64,000 nt of DNA. Origin: an uncultured Muribaculum sp. Its GTDB lineage: Bacteria > Bacteroidota > Bacteroidia > Bacteroidales > Muribaculaceae. Location of the stretch: the NCBI GenBank assembly GCA_910578835.1, contig CAJTSK010000001.1:62001-126000 (forward strand). Direction: 5' to 3'. A program made the position numbers and the translations under genes. Shown here in pieces: positions 45,314-53,721 of this stretch (the first letter of the stretch is position 1; every line of letters starts with the position of its first letter). The notes beneath the pieces were generated by a model, which worked only from the letters and a program-made list of their open reading frames with translations, was not told where the DNA came from and did not search any database.

Positions 45314-46360
45314 TTATCGTAGTCCGGATGTCTTTATTATGCCGGGAAGGCGGTCGGCTATTGCCTCTTTCAGCCTCCATGCTGCTACTTCGGGAGTAAT
45401 CGGGTTGACATCACGCGGTTCGTATCGGTCGGCGGCAATAATTGCTGAAAGGTACGGCTTTAGACCGTTGTCAGGCTCTACACATCCTCCGACGGCTATG
45501 ACCGTAGTACCGTGTTTCTTGCGATATTCGATGAAGTAAGACAATACTTTCCCCATTGACGACTGGCTGTCGATGCGGCCTTCTCCTGTTATTATGATGT
45601 CAGGATTCAGGCGGTTTATGCGGGAGCCTGCCACGACATCCACCCCCGGACAAAGTTTTCCTCCGATTGACAGGATTGCAAATCCGAGACCGCCTGCCGC
45701 GCCTGCACCGGGTGCATCCGGATTGCCGCCCGGCATAAGGCTTGCAGCTTTGCGAAGGCGCTTTTCAAGTAGTTCCATGTCGTATATGGTCGCGCCTTTC
45801 TGTGGAGCGAATGTCAGTGCCGACGGTTGGTCAGGTGATGCAATAAGCGGTACGCCGGCATCATAGAGCCCTACGATGGAAGGTAGCGGAACTTTGTTTC
45901 GTGCAAGGTAAAACACCATTCCCATTCCGCCGTCACAAGTCGCTGTGCCACCAAGCCCGATAAATGCCGATTGCACATCGTGGCGTTGACCGGCGATATG
46001 GAGCAATTCGCCGACAGGAGCCGATGATGATTGCACGACATCGCGCTTCTCTTCGGGTATCATGCTGAGCCCTATAGCTGTCGCCGAGTCAAAAAGCACA
46101 GCTCGCTCAGCTTCACTGTAATAATACGTGGCTTTTGTCATGGGAAGCCCGGGCAACGGTGCATGCACAAAAGCCGTGTGACGGGTAAATCCCATCTCTT
46201 TCGCAAGTATTGCCGCCGTGCCTTCTCCGCCATCGGCCATCGTGACGAGATGTATCTCTGCATCAGGACATACCTGAAGCACTCCTTCGCGAAGCGCATC
46301 GGCGGCTTCTGCCGAGGAGAGCGTGCCTTTGTATTTGTCAGGGGCGATGACTATTCGCAT
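45314..46360 (-). CDS. Glycerate kinase (GarK/GlxK family)
   Basis: 348 residues. Phosphorylates D-glycerate to 2-phosphoglycerate. Family features: MRIVIAPDKYKGTLSSAEAA at the N terminus, LVTMADGGEGTAAIL, ATCDGGMGMVFYLA, PGAGAAGGLGFAILSIG, and IITGEGRIDSQSSMGKV. Length is slightly below the usual 375-380 but all motifs are present. Lies 29 bp after lepA and 56 bp before nhaA on the same strand. Confidence 0.9.
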   Translation of the reverse strand: MRIVIAPDKYKGTLSSAEAADALREGVLQVCPDAEIHLVTMADGGEGTAAILAKEMGFTRHTAFVHAPLPGLPMTKATYYYSEAERAVLFDSATAIGLSMIPEEKRDVVQSSSAPVGELLHIAGQRHDVQSAFIGLGGTATCDGGMGMVFYLARNKVPLPSIVGLYDAGVPLIASPDQPSALTFAPQKGATIYDMELLEKRLRKAASLMPGGNPDAPGAGAAGGLGFAILSIGGKLCPGVDVVAGSRINRLNPDIIITGEGRIDSQSSMGKVLSYFIEYRKKHGTTVIAVGGCVEPDNGLKPYLSAIIAADRYEPRDVNPITPEVAAWRLKEAIADRLPGIIKTSGLR

Positions 46361-46389
46361 GGCGGCACTTTACTGCTACGGTAGTTGGA

Positions 46390-48177
46390 TTAGTCGAGCT
46401 TGAGCACGGCAAGGAATGCCTTCTGCGGTACTTCCACCGAACCAATCTGCTTCATGCGCTTCTTTCCCTTTTTCTGCTTCTCGAGAAGTTTGCGCTTACG
46501 GGAGATGTCACCGCCATAACACTTTGCGGTCACGTCTTTACGTACAGCCTTGATGGTCTCGCGGGCAATGATTTTTGCACCTATCGCAGCCTGGATGGCT
46601 ATGTCAAATTGCTGACGCGGGATAAGCTCTTTCAGCTTCTCACACATACGGCGTCCGAATGTCACGGCATTGTCGGCATGGGTAAGGGTGCTGAGTGCAT
46701 CGACACTCTCGCCGTTGAGCAGGATGTCAAGCTTGATAAGCTTAGAGGCGCGGAAGTCGTGGATATGGTAGTCAAACGACGCGTAGCCCTTCGAGATAGA
46801 CTTCAGCTTGTCGTAGAAGTCAATCACGATTTCACCGAGAGGCATGTCAAAAGTCAGCTCGATACGGTTTCCCGAGATGTATTCCTGCTTTATAAGCTCT
46901 CCGCGCTTGCCGAGACATAGGGTCATTATCGGACCGATAAAGTCGGCGGCGGTTATGATTGATGCCCTGATATAAGGCTCTTCAATATGGTCGATTAGGG
47001 TAGGGTCGGGGAGACCTGACGGGTTGTGTACCTCGGTCATCTCTCCTTTTTTGTCATATACGCGGTAAGATACGTTGGGCACGGTTGTGATTACATCCAT
47101 GTCAAACTCTCTGCCGAGTCGCTCCTGGATAATCTCCATGTGGAGCAATCCGAGAAATCCGCAGCGGAATCCAAATCCGAGAGCCATCGACGACTCGGGC
47201 TGGAATGTAAGTGACGCGTCATTGAGCTGGAGCTTTTCAAGCGAGGCGCGAAGATTTTCAAAATCTTCGGTCTCGATAGGATATACGCCGGCAAATACCA
47301 TCGGTTTCACCTCCTCGAATCCTTCAATCGCCTTGTCACAGGGGTTGTTGACATGAGTGATGGTGTCACCCACACGCACTTCTCGTGAAGTCTTGATGCC
47401 TGAGATAATGTAGCCTACATTACCTGCCGACAGCTCCTGTCGTGGCGACATGTCCATCTTGAGCACACCGATTTCGTCGGCATGATACTCCTTTCCGGTC
47501 GACACAAATTTCACAAAGTCATTTTTGCGGATTGTGCCGTTGATAATCTTGTAATAGGCTATGATACCGCGGAACGGATTGAACACCGAGTCAAATATCA
47601 GTGCCTGCAACGGTGCCTCGGGGTCGCCTTTTGGCGCCGGCACGCGACTGATTATGGCTTCGAGTATTTCGGGTATGCCTATGCCTGTCTTTCCCGAAGC
47701 GCGGATAATCTCTTCAGGCTTGCAGCCGAGGAGGTCTACAATCTGGTCTTCCACTTCATCGGGCTTGGCGCTGTCAAGGTCGACCTTGTTGATTACGGGT
47801 ATAATCTCAAGGTCGTTGTCGATAGCCATATAAAGATTGGATATGGTCTGAGCCTGGATGCCCTGCGATGCGTCTACAATCAAGAGGGCGCCTTCACAGG
47901 CGGCTATAGAGCGCGACACCTCGTAGGAAAAGTCGACGTGTCCCGGGGTGTCGATAAGATTCAATATATATTTTTCTCCGTCAAGAGTGTATTCCATCTG
48001 TATGGCGTGGCTCTTGATGGTTATGCCTCGTTCACGTTCAAGGTCCATGTCGTCAAGTACCTGGGCTTCCATGTCCTTTGCCGATATGGTGTTGGTGTAC
48101 TCAAGCAACCTGTCGGCAAGTGTGCTCTTGCCGTGGTCAATATGGGCGATTATGCAGAAGTTTCTGATACGTTTCAT
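46390..48177 (-). CDS. lepA: Elongation factor 4 (LepA)
   Basis: 595 residues. Ribosome-bound GTPase. The first ATG that matches the family, MKRIRNFCIIAHIDHGKST, contains the P-loop; further G motifs are IDTPGHVDF and NKVDL, and the LepA-specific C-terminal domain ends KRMKQIGSVEVPQKAFLAVL. The start at 48177 is fixed by homology; the upstream frame MQT lies inside the promoter. A consensus promoter ends 6 nt before the ATG, so the mRNA is probably leaderless. Head of a lepA-glycerate kinase-nhaA run. Confidence 0.96.
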   Translation of the reverse strand: MKRIRNFCIIAHIDHGKSTLADRLLEYTNTISAKDMEAQVLDDMDLERERGITIKSHAIQMEYTLDGEKYILNLIDTPGHVDFSYEVSRSIAACEGALLIVDASQGIQAQTISNLYMAIDNDLEIIPVINKVDLDSAKPDEVEDQIVDLLGCKPEEIIRASGKTGIGIPEILEAIISRVPAPKGDPEAPLQALIFDSVFNPFRGIIAYYKIINGTIRKNDFVKFVSTGKEYHADEIGVLKMDMSPRQELSAGNVGYIISGIKTSREVRVGDTITHVNNPCDKAIEGFEEVKPMVFAGVYPIETEDFENLRASLEKLQLNDASLTFQPESSMALGFGFRCGFLGLLHMEIIQERLGREFDMDVITTVPNVSYRVYDKKGEMTEVHNPSGLPDPTLIDHIEEPYIRASIITAADFIGPIMTLCLGKRGELIKQEYISGNRIELTFDMPLGEIVIDFYDKLKSISKGYASFDYHIHDFRASKLIKLDILLNGESVDALSTLTHADNAVTFGRRMCEKLKELIPRQQFDIAIQAAIGAKIIARETIKAVRKDVTAKCYGGDISRKRKLLEKQKKGKKRMKQIGSVEVPQKAFLAVLKLD

Positions 48178-48183
48178 AGTCTG

Positions 48184-48215
48184 CAAAATTACGGAAAAAG
48201 CGTGGAATATGCAAA
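48184..48215 (-). promoter_or_regulatory. lepA promoter
   Basis: On the minus strand TTTG (48215-48212), a 20-nt spacer and TAATTTTG (48191-48184): exact consensus. The start codon follows after CAGACT. The -33 box abuts the T-run of the LRR-gene terminator. Confidence 0.75.
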
Positions 48216-48248
48216 GAAAAAAAGGGGCGTGGAGATTGTCCGCGCCCC
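48216..48248 (-). terminator. Terminator of the secreted LRR gene
   Basis: Reading the minus strand, GGGGCGCGGA (48248-48239) pairs with TCCACGCCCC (48233-48224), 10 bp with one wobble, followed by TTTTTTTC. A second small palindrome, TCCGCTT/AAGCGGA, lies between it and the gene. Confidence 0.8.
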
Positions 48249-48291
48249 CTGTAAGGGTCAGTAGGTCCGCTTTAAGCGGAGATATGGCTTT

Positions 48292-49350
48292 TTAGTAGTT
48301 CCACTGGCAGGCAACCATTGTCAGGTTGTTGCAACCGATTGTGCGGAAGTCAGTGATGTAGTTGTAGCGGCAGTTGATGTAGGTAAGAGCCTGGTCAAAC
48401 GATACGTCAAGCATCTGGAGCTGGTTGTTGTTGCAGATAAGACGCTGGAGGAAGGTCTGATTGCTGAGGGTCAGGCTGGTAAGGTCATTGTAGCAGCAGT
48501 CTACATACTGGAGGTTGGGGCAACCTTCTACTGTGAAGCTGGTAAGGTCATTGTAAGAGCATACAATGTCGATAAGAGCCTGGCATTCGCGGAGTGCGAG
48601 TGAAGTCATTCGGTTGTCAGAGCAGATAAATGTGCTCAACGAGGGCAGACCGGATATAATCAGGTTGCTGATTTCATTGTCGTCGATGTTGAGATTCTGA
48701 AGATTCTCTACTCCGAAGAGGTTGATGCTGGTAAGCTTGTTGTAGCCGCAATAAAGGTTTTTAAGGGCTGTACAGCCGTCAACATTCAATACTTCCAGAT
48801 GACATCCCTGGCAATTAAGGGTCTTTAAAGTTGTAGAGTTGGCAACGCTAAGTTCTACAAGCAGGTTGTTGGAGCAGTTAAGGTTGGTCAACAGCGGGGT
48901 ACCGGTGATGTCAAGGTCGGTAAGACGGTTGCGGTAAACCTTAATGTCGACAAGCGAGCTGTTGTCGTTAAGCGTAAGATTGGTAAGCTTGTTGCGTGAT
49001 GCGTTAAGCTCGGTAAGAGCGGCGTCACCTGCTACAGAGAGGGAAGTGATGGCATTACGTGACACATCCACTTTGGTAAGGGCTGTGAATCCTGAAAGGT
49101 CGAGGTCGCCGGCAAGGTGCTTGTCCTTCCATTCGATTGCGGTCACTTTGCCGTTGGTTACGGTAACGCCTTCCCAAGTGGCAGGCGATTTGAGGTCAGT
49201 GATTTTCAATGCTGTTGCGTTTGTCCCGCCTTTTTCTGCCGGCTGTGACAAGAAGTTCTGCAGCTGTTTCACCTCGTTTTTGTCCATTTTCTGTGCGAAA
49301 GCAGTCACACTACCCAGCATGAGAGCAATCATAAATAATGCTTTTTTCAT
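48292..49350 (-). CDS. Exported leucine-rich-repeat protein, 352 aa
   Basis: Signal peptide LFMIALMLGSVTAFAQ, a short N-terminal capping region (about 20-85), then about twelve LRRs of 20-22 residues, for example LTKVDVSRNAITSLSVAGDA, LKNLYCGYNKLTSINLFGVE and LQYVDCCYNDLTSLTLSNQT. Many repeats carry Cys at the same place (LNCSNN, LYCGYN, FICSDN, IVCSYN, VDCCYN, LICNNN, INCRYN), giving an internal ladder. Internalin-like architecture without a catalytic domain. Probably periplasmic or surface-located, binding partner unknown. Monocistronic with its own terminator. Confidence 0.82.
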   Translation of the reverse strand: MKKALFMIALMLGSVTAFAQKMDKNEVKQLQNFLSQPAEKGGTNATALKITDLKSPATWEGVTVTNGKVTAIEWKDKHLAGDLDLSGFTALTKVDVSRNAITSLSVAGDAALTELNASRNKLTNLTLNDNSSLVDIKVYRNRLTDLDITGTPLLTNLNCSNNLLVELSVANSTTLKTLNCQGCHLEVLNVDGCTALKNLYCGYNKLTSINLFGVENLQNLNIDDNEISNLIISGLPSLSTFICSDNRMTSLALRECQALIDIVCSYNDLTSFTVEGCPNLQYVDCCYNDLTSLTLSNQTFLQRLICNNNQLQMLDVSFDQALTYINCRYNYITDFRTIGCNNLTMVACQWNY

Positions 49351-49551
49351 AAACTTTGAAATAGTTGAGTTTAGTAATGTTGTTTTATTCCTTAAACAAT
49401 GGGCAACTGTAAAAGTTTACGAAACAGCAATAATATGATGACTGTTTTCTCCTCGTATTTTGCTCCCGATGGCTTAAATACTAAGGTTTTGCAAAATGTT
49501 AAAATTGATTTGACCGGCATGGCTGATACCGGTTCCAAGGTCATGTCAGCG

Positions 49552-51102
49552 TCAGAATGGCGGAGGGGTGTCGTCGGGCGCGGCAAGGAAATCTGCGGTG
49601 CCTCCCGAGAATGATGAGGCGGCTCCAAGGTCAGAGGGTTCCATGTCATTGAGTTTTGAACCCACTGTGCCGGTAGAGAAGGGGCTGTCTTCATCTTCCC
49701 AGTTTTCAAAGCGGGCAAATTTTGCCTTGAAGCGCATTTTTACGTCATCGACCGAACCTGAACGGTGTTTTGCCACGATAAACTCGGCGAGTCCGCGTAT
49801 ATCGTTGCCCGACGCATCTTCTGTCGAGCGGGTGTAATACTCGGGGCGGTGAATGAAGCACACGATGTCGGCATCCTGCTCGATTGCACCTGATTCACGA
49901 AGGTCGCTCAGCTGTGGTCGCTTGCCGTCGCCACCTTGTCGCGACTCTACCGAGCGGTTAAGCTGTGACAGTGCCACGATAGGTATGTTGAGCTCCTTGG
50001 CAAGCTGTTTCAAGGAGCGCGAAATCATACTCACCTCCTGCTCGCGGCTTCCAAATTTCATGCCCGAGGCGTTCATGAGCTGAAGGTAGTCGATGATTAT
50101 GAACTTGACCTGATGCTCGCGCACGAGACGTCGCGCCTTGGTGCGCAGCTCAAATATCGACAGTGATGGGGTATCATCGATAAACAGCGGGGCGCTGAAC
50201 AGGTGTTTTACTCGTGTCATCAGCTGGTCCCACTCCATGGGGGTGAGCTGTCCCGACTTAATCTTCTGGCTCTCCAGTTCACACACGTTGCTTATCAAAC
50301 GGTTGACAAGCTGGAGATTGGACATTTCAAGCGAGAATATGGCGACCGGTGTGTTATAGTTGACTGCCATATTCTTAGCCATCGATAGTACAAACGCAGT
50401 CTTACCCATCGCAGGTCGGGCGGCGATGATTATAAGGTCGGAGTTCTGCCATCCCGAGGTGAGTTTATCAAGCTCATGATATCCCGATTCCAGACCGCTT
50501 AATCCCGATGTACGGTTGGCGGCTGCCTGAATCTGTTCTATAGCCTGGCTTATGACAGGGTCAATCTGGGTGACATCTTTCTTTACGTTGCGCTGTGATA
50601 TTTCAAAGAGCTTGCCCTCTGCCTCCTGCAGCAGGTCGTCGACGTCGTTGCTCTCGTCAAAGGCTTTACCCTCGATTGACGAAGCAAACGATATAAGCTC
50701 GCGTGCCAGATATTTCTGCGCCACTATGCGGGCGTGAAACTCCACGTGTGCACCCGATGCAACTCGCGATGTCAGCTCGGAGATGACAACCGGTCCGCCG
50801 ACTTCTTCAAGGGTGTTGTTGAGTCGCAGCTGCTCCACGACTGTAAGCATGTCGATAGGTTTCTGCGACGCGCCGAGGCTTTGTATCGCCTCATATATGC
50901 GCTGGTGGGACGGCTCGTAGAAACATTCAGGCTTAAGGATATCACATACTGTGGTGTAAGCGTCTTTTTCAAGCATGAGAGCTCCAAGCACAGCTTCTTC
51001 CACATCCTTGTCCTGTGGCATCACCCTGCCTCCGGTGTCGTAAAGTGATTGGTGCCGTGGCTTGTTGCGTCCGGCGGTATATGATTGATTGTTGTCTGCC
51101 AT
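49552..51102 (-). CDS. dnaB: Replicative DNA helicase DnaB
   Basis: 516 residues from ATG at 51102 (MADNNQSYTAG). The N-terminal domain contains DVEEAVLGALMLEKDAYTTV; the RecA-like ATPase has Walker A AARPAMGKTAF, Walker B IIIDYLQLMNA, REQEVSMISRSLKQLAKEL, SQLNRSVESR and LSDLRESGAIEQDADIVCF. It unwinds DNA at the fork. The last 50 residues are an acidic, Ser/Gly/Pro-rich tail without motif, typical of Bacteroidetes. Intein-free. Divergent from the S9 peptidase gene. Confidence 0.96.
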   Translation of the reverse strand: MADNNQSYTAGRNKPRHQSLYDTGGRVMPQDKDVEEAVLGALMLEKDAYTTVCDILKPECFYEPSHQRIYEAIQSLGASQKPIDMLTVVEQLRLNNTLEEVGGPVVISELTSRVASGAHVEFHARIVAQKYLARELISFASSIEGKAFDESNDVDDLLQEAEGKLFEISQRNVKKDVTQIDPVISQAIEQIQAAANRTSGLSGLESGYHELDKLTSGWQNSDLIIIAARPAMGKTAFVLSMAKNMAVNYNTPVAIFSLEMSNLQLVNRLISNVCELESQKIKSGQLTPMEWDQLMTRVKHLFSAPLFIDDTPSLSIFELRTKARRLVREHQVKFIIIDYLQLMNASGMKFGSREQEVSMISRSLKQLAKELNIPIVALSQLNRSVESRQGGDGKRPQLSDLRESGAIEQDADIVCFIHRPEYYTRSTEDASGNDIRGLAEFIVAKHRSGSVDDVKMRFKAKFARFENWEDEDSPFSTGTVGSKLNDMEPSDLGAASSFSGGTADFLAAPDDTPPPF

Positions 51103-51117
51103 AATCGTTGTTTGATG

Positions 51118-51125
51118 CAAAATTA
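51118..51125 (-). promoter_or_regulatory. -7 box of dnaB
   Basis: Minus strand TAATTTTG (51125-51118), 15 nt before the ATG at 51102. A TTTG (51155-51152) lies too far (26 nt) to be a standard -33 box. Confidence 0.45.
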
Positions 51126-51137
51126 GCGAATTATTGC

Positions 51138-51145
51138 TATATTTG
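51138..51145 (+). promoter_or_regulatory. -7 box of the S9 peptidase gene
   Basis: TATATTTG, 42 nt before the ATG at 51188; TTTG at 51111-51114 has a 23-nt spacer, longer than usual. It faces the dnaB box at 12 bp. Confidence 0.45.
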
Positions 51146-51187
51146 CATCATCAAAAAGCGGTAACTTTTCAATTATTATTTACAGAT

Positions 51188-53344
51188 ATGTATCATTATT
51201 TTAAACATGTTTTTATGTCAGCTCTGCTCGTGACTGCTGCGTCTTGCGCCGACAATGGCGGCGGTGAGGATATCATCGACAAGACTGACTTCAAGAGTGC
51301 CGACGGAGTATTTGACATCGACGCCCTTGAGGCTCTTGGGCGTGTGAGCGGCGCGGTGGTGTCGCCCGATGGCAAGAAAGTGCTGTATGGCGTTTCTTAC
51401 GAGAATGTGGAAAAAAACAAGTCAAACAATGACTTGTATGTGATGAATGTTGACGGTAGCGATGTACAGCGTATTACCCGCACAGCTTCGTCGGAAGGCA
51501 ACGCTATGTGGATTAACGGTGGCAAGCAGATTGCTTTCCTTTATCCCGACGGTGATGTCAACCAGGTGTGGGTGATGAATGCCGACGGTACCGACCGCAA
51601 GGTAGTGACCGATGTGGAAAAAGGTGTGCAGGGATTCCTGTTTTCTCCTGATGAAAAGCATGTAGTACTCGTGTCTACATTGAAATATTCGCGTGACGCT
51701 AAAGATTTATATCCCGACCTGCCCGATGCTACAGGCAGGGTGATTGACGATATGATGTATAAGCACTGGGACGAGTGGGTGGCTGAAGTGCCTCATCCGT
51801 TTGTGGGCGACTTTGACGGCACCAAGGTGACCAATGTGGTTGACATTATGGCCGACGAGCCGCGTTTCGAGTCGCCGGTGAAGCCGTTTGGCGGCATCGA
51901 GTCGTTTGCATGGTCGCCCGACAGCAAGTCGCTTGTATATGTATCGCGCAAGAAAGATGGCATGGAGTATGCGATTTCTACTAATTCCGACCTGTATCTC
52001 TATAATCTTGCCGACAAGTCGACACGTAATCTTACAGAGGGAATGATGGGATATGATACAAATCCCGTATTCTCGCCCGACGGCTCTGCTCTCGCGTGGC
52101 TGTCGATGGAACATGACGGCTATGAAAGCGATAAAAACCGCATATTTGTGCTTGACCTTGCCTCTGGCGAGAAAAGAGACCTTACCGCCAACTGGGATTA
52201 CACGGTTGATGCTATCGCATGGCAGCCTTCGGGCCGCGGATTGTATTTCCTCGCTTATCGCGACGGTGTGCGTCCGGTATTTTCTATTCTGCTTGACGGT
52301 ACTGTCTCTGTAGTGGCTCAGGGTGAGTATGACTACGACGGGCTTGCCCCTGTTTCCGACACGGAGCTGGTGGTGATGCGACACTCCATGTTGCGACCCA
52401 ATGAGATTTATTTTGCCGCTAATGGCGAGGCTACACAGATTTCTCATGTCAACGACGATATCTTTGCTCAGCTCACCATGCCTACCGTAAAGCGAGTGAT
52501 GGTGCCTACCACTGATGGCAAGGAGATGCTCGTATGGGCGTTATATCCTCAGGATTTCGACAGCACCAAGACTTACCCGGCGCTGCTTTATTGCCAGGGC
52601 GGTCCGCAGCAGGCTGTCAGCCAGTTCTGGAGCTATCGCTGGAATCTCGCCCTCATGTGTGCCCACGGCTACGTGATTATCGCCCCTAACCGTCGCGGAC
52701 TTCCCGGTTTCGGCACCGAATGGAACGCGCAGATTTCAGGCGATTACGGTGGTCAGAATATGAAAGACTATCTTGCCGCAGTGGATTACATGAAGCAATA
52801 TCCGTATATTGACGGGGAGCATATAGGCGCTACAGGCGCAAGCTATGGCGGCTTCTCTGTCTACTGGCTTGCAGGCAACCATGATAAGCGATTTGCCGCG
52901 CTGCTTGCCCATGCCGGTATATTCAATATGGAGGCGCAGTATCTTGAGACTGAGGAGATGTGGTTTGCCAACTGGGATATGGGTGGCGGTGCGGTTAACG
53001 CGCCCTCAAACTCTGCCGATGCTCCCGATTATGGTGCTTTCTGGCGCAAGGACAACCCGATTGCACAGCGCACATTTGCGCTTTCTCCCCATCGTTTTGT
53101 TGACAAGTGGGATACTCCGATTATGATTTCTCACGGTGAATATGACTACCGCATACTTTCTTCGCAGGGCGAAATGGCGTTTAATGCCGCCAAACTTCGT
53201 GGCATCCCTGCCGAGATGGTAATCTATCCCGATGAAAACCATTGGATTCTCAAGCCGCAGAATGCTGTCATGTGGCAGCGCCTGTTCTTCCGCTGGTTTG
53301 ACCGCTGGCTGAAGCCCGCTCCGGAATCAATCCCCTCCAACTGA
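51188..53344 (+). CDS. S9 prolyl oligopeptidase-type lipoprotein peptidase
   Basis: 718 residues. Lipobox VTAASC near residue 20 makes it a lipoprotein. The N-terminal half is a beta-propeller built on TolB/DPP-type blades (GAVVSPDGKKVLYGV, SFAWSPDSKSLVYVSRKKDG). The C-terminal alpha/beta-hydrolase domain has Ser552 in GASYGGFSVY, Asp653 in GEYDYRI and His685 in DENHWI. This is the DPP-IV/DPP-5/acylaminoacyl-peptidase family, trimming peptides from extracellular protein. Start at 51188; the longer frame from 51134 lies in the promoter. Ends in a strong terminator. Confidence 0.9.
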   Translation: MYHYFKHVFMSALLVTAASCADNGGGEDIIDKTDFKSADGVFDIDALEALGRVSGAVVSPDGKKVLYGVSYENVEKNKSNNDLYVMNVDGSDVQRITRTASSEGNAMWINGGKQIAFLYPDGDVNQVWVMNADGTDRKVVTDVEKGVQGFLFSPDEKHVVLVSTLKYSRDAKDLYPDLPDATGRVIDDMMYKHWDEWVAEVPHPFVGDFDGTKVTNVVDIMADEPRFESPVKPFGGIESFAWSPDSKSLVYVSRKKDGMEYAISTNSDLYLYNLADKSTRNLTEGMMGYDTNPVFSPDGSALAWLSMEHDGYESDKNRIFVLDLASGEKRDLTANWDYTVDAIAWQPSGRGLYFLAYRDGVRPVFSILLDGTVSVVAQGEYDYDGLAPVSDTELVVMRHSMLRPNEIYFAANGEATQISHVNDDIFAQLTMPTVKRVMVPTTDGKEMLVWALYPQDFDSTKTYPALLYCQGGPQQAVSQFWSYRWNLALMCAHGYVIIAPNRRGLPGFGTEWNAQISGDYGGQNMKDYLAAVDYMKQYPYIDGEHIGATGASYGGFSVYWLAGNHDKRFAALLAHAGIFNMEAQYLETEEMWFANWDMGGGAVNAPSNSADAPDYGAFWRKDNPIAQRTFALSPHRFVDKWDTPIMISHGEYDYRILSSQGEMAFNAAKLRGIPAEMVIYPDENHWILKPQNAVMWQRLFFRWFDRWLKPAPESIPSN

Positions 53345-53357
53345 CATTGATGATATT

Positions 53358-53396
53358 AAAAGTAAAGCCCCGGCTCAGCCGGGGCTTTACTTTTTT
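53358..53396 (+). terminator. Terminator of the S9 peptidase gene
   Basis: AAAAGTAAAGCCCCGGC (53358-53374) and GCCGGGGCTTTACTTTT (53378-53394) form a perfect 17-bp stem with a 3-nt loop, ending in a run of six T. The symmetrical ends allow it to serve the minus-strand cassette ending at 53421 too. Confidence 0.92.
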
Positions 53397-53420
53397 GCTG
53401 AGTTAGTCTTTGCCGGAATG

Positions 53421-53708
53421 CTACCAGTTAGTTATGAAATACATTATGAGATATGACACGGCATAGACTATCAAGGCAACGCTCCATGCCCATCCAATCT
53501 TCTTGCAAAATACACCCCATTCGCTGTTCCAGAAGAAGTCGCGTGGCGATAGGGCTATCTCTTCAGCAAGAGCGTATGCGATTATGAAGCCAAGAAGGGC
53601 AAGAATACCGATAACGCCTAATGACCATGATACCGACCAGAAAAATATGTCAAAGGCAAGAATTATAATGATGCTTAGCATCAAGAAAAGTGATGTGATA
53701 CAACCCAT
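53421..53708 (-). CDS. Small multi-pass membrane protein, 95 aa
   Basis: Not recognised. Three hydrophobic helices: LFLMLSIIIILAFDIFFW, WSLGVIGILALLGFIIAYAL and WSVALIVYAVSYLIMYFI, with a charged loop EEIALSPRDFFWNSEWGVF. The ATG at 53708 (MGCITSLF) leaves a 13-bp gap to the upstream gene; an in-frame ATG at 53741 would overlap that gene. Last of three close minus-strand genes, so it probably works with them. Confidence 0.6.
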   Translation of the reverse strand: MGCITSLFLMLSIIIILAFDIFFWSVSWSLGVIGILALLGFIIAYALAEEIALSPRDFFWNSEWGVFCKKIGWAWSVALIVYAVSYLIMYFITNW

Positions 53709-53721
53709 ATGTTGATGTGTC

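Noticed and set aside
47482..48264. 260-codon open frame on the plus strand
   Set aside because: It is entirely antisense to lepA, has no family match in its translation, and covers the lepA promoter; it is a codon-bias shadow.
51707..52447. 246-codon minus-strand frame
   Set aside because: Antisense to the S9 peptidase propeller domain; no recognisable protein.
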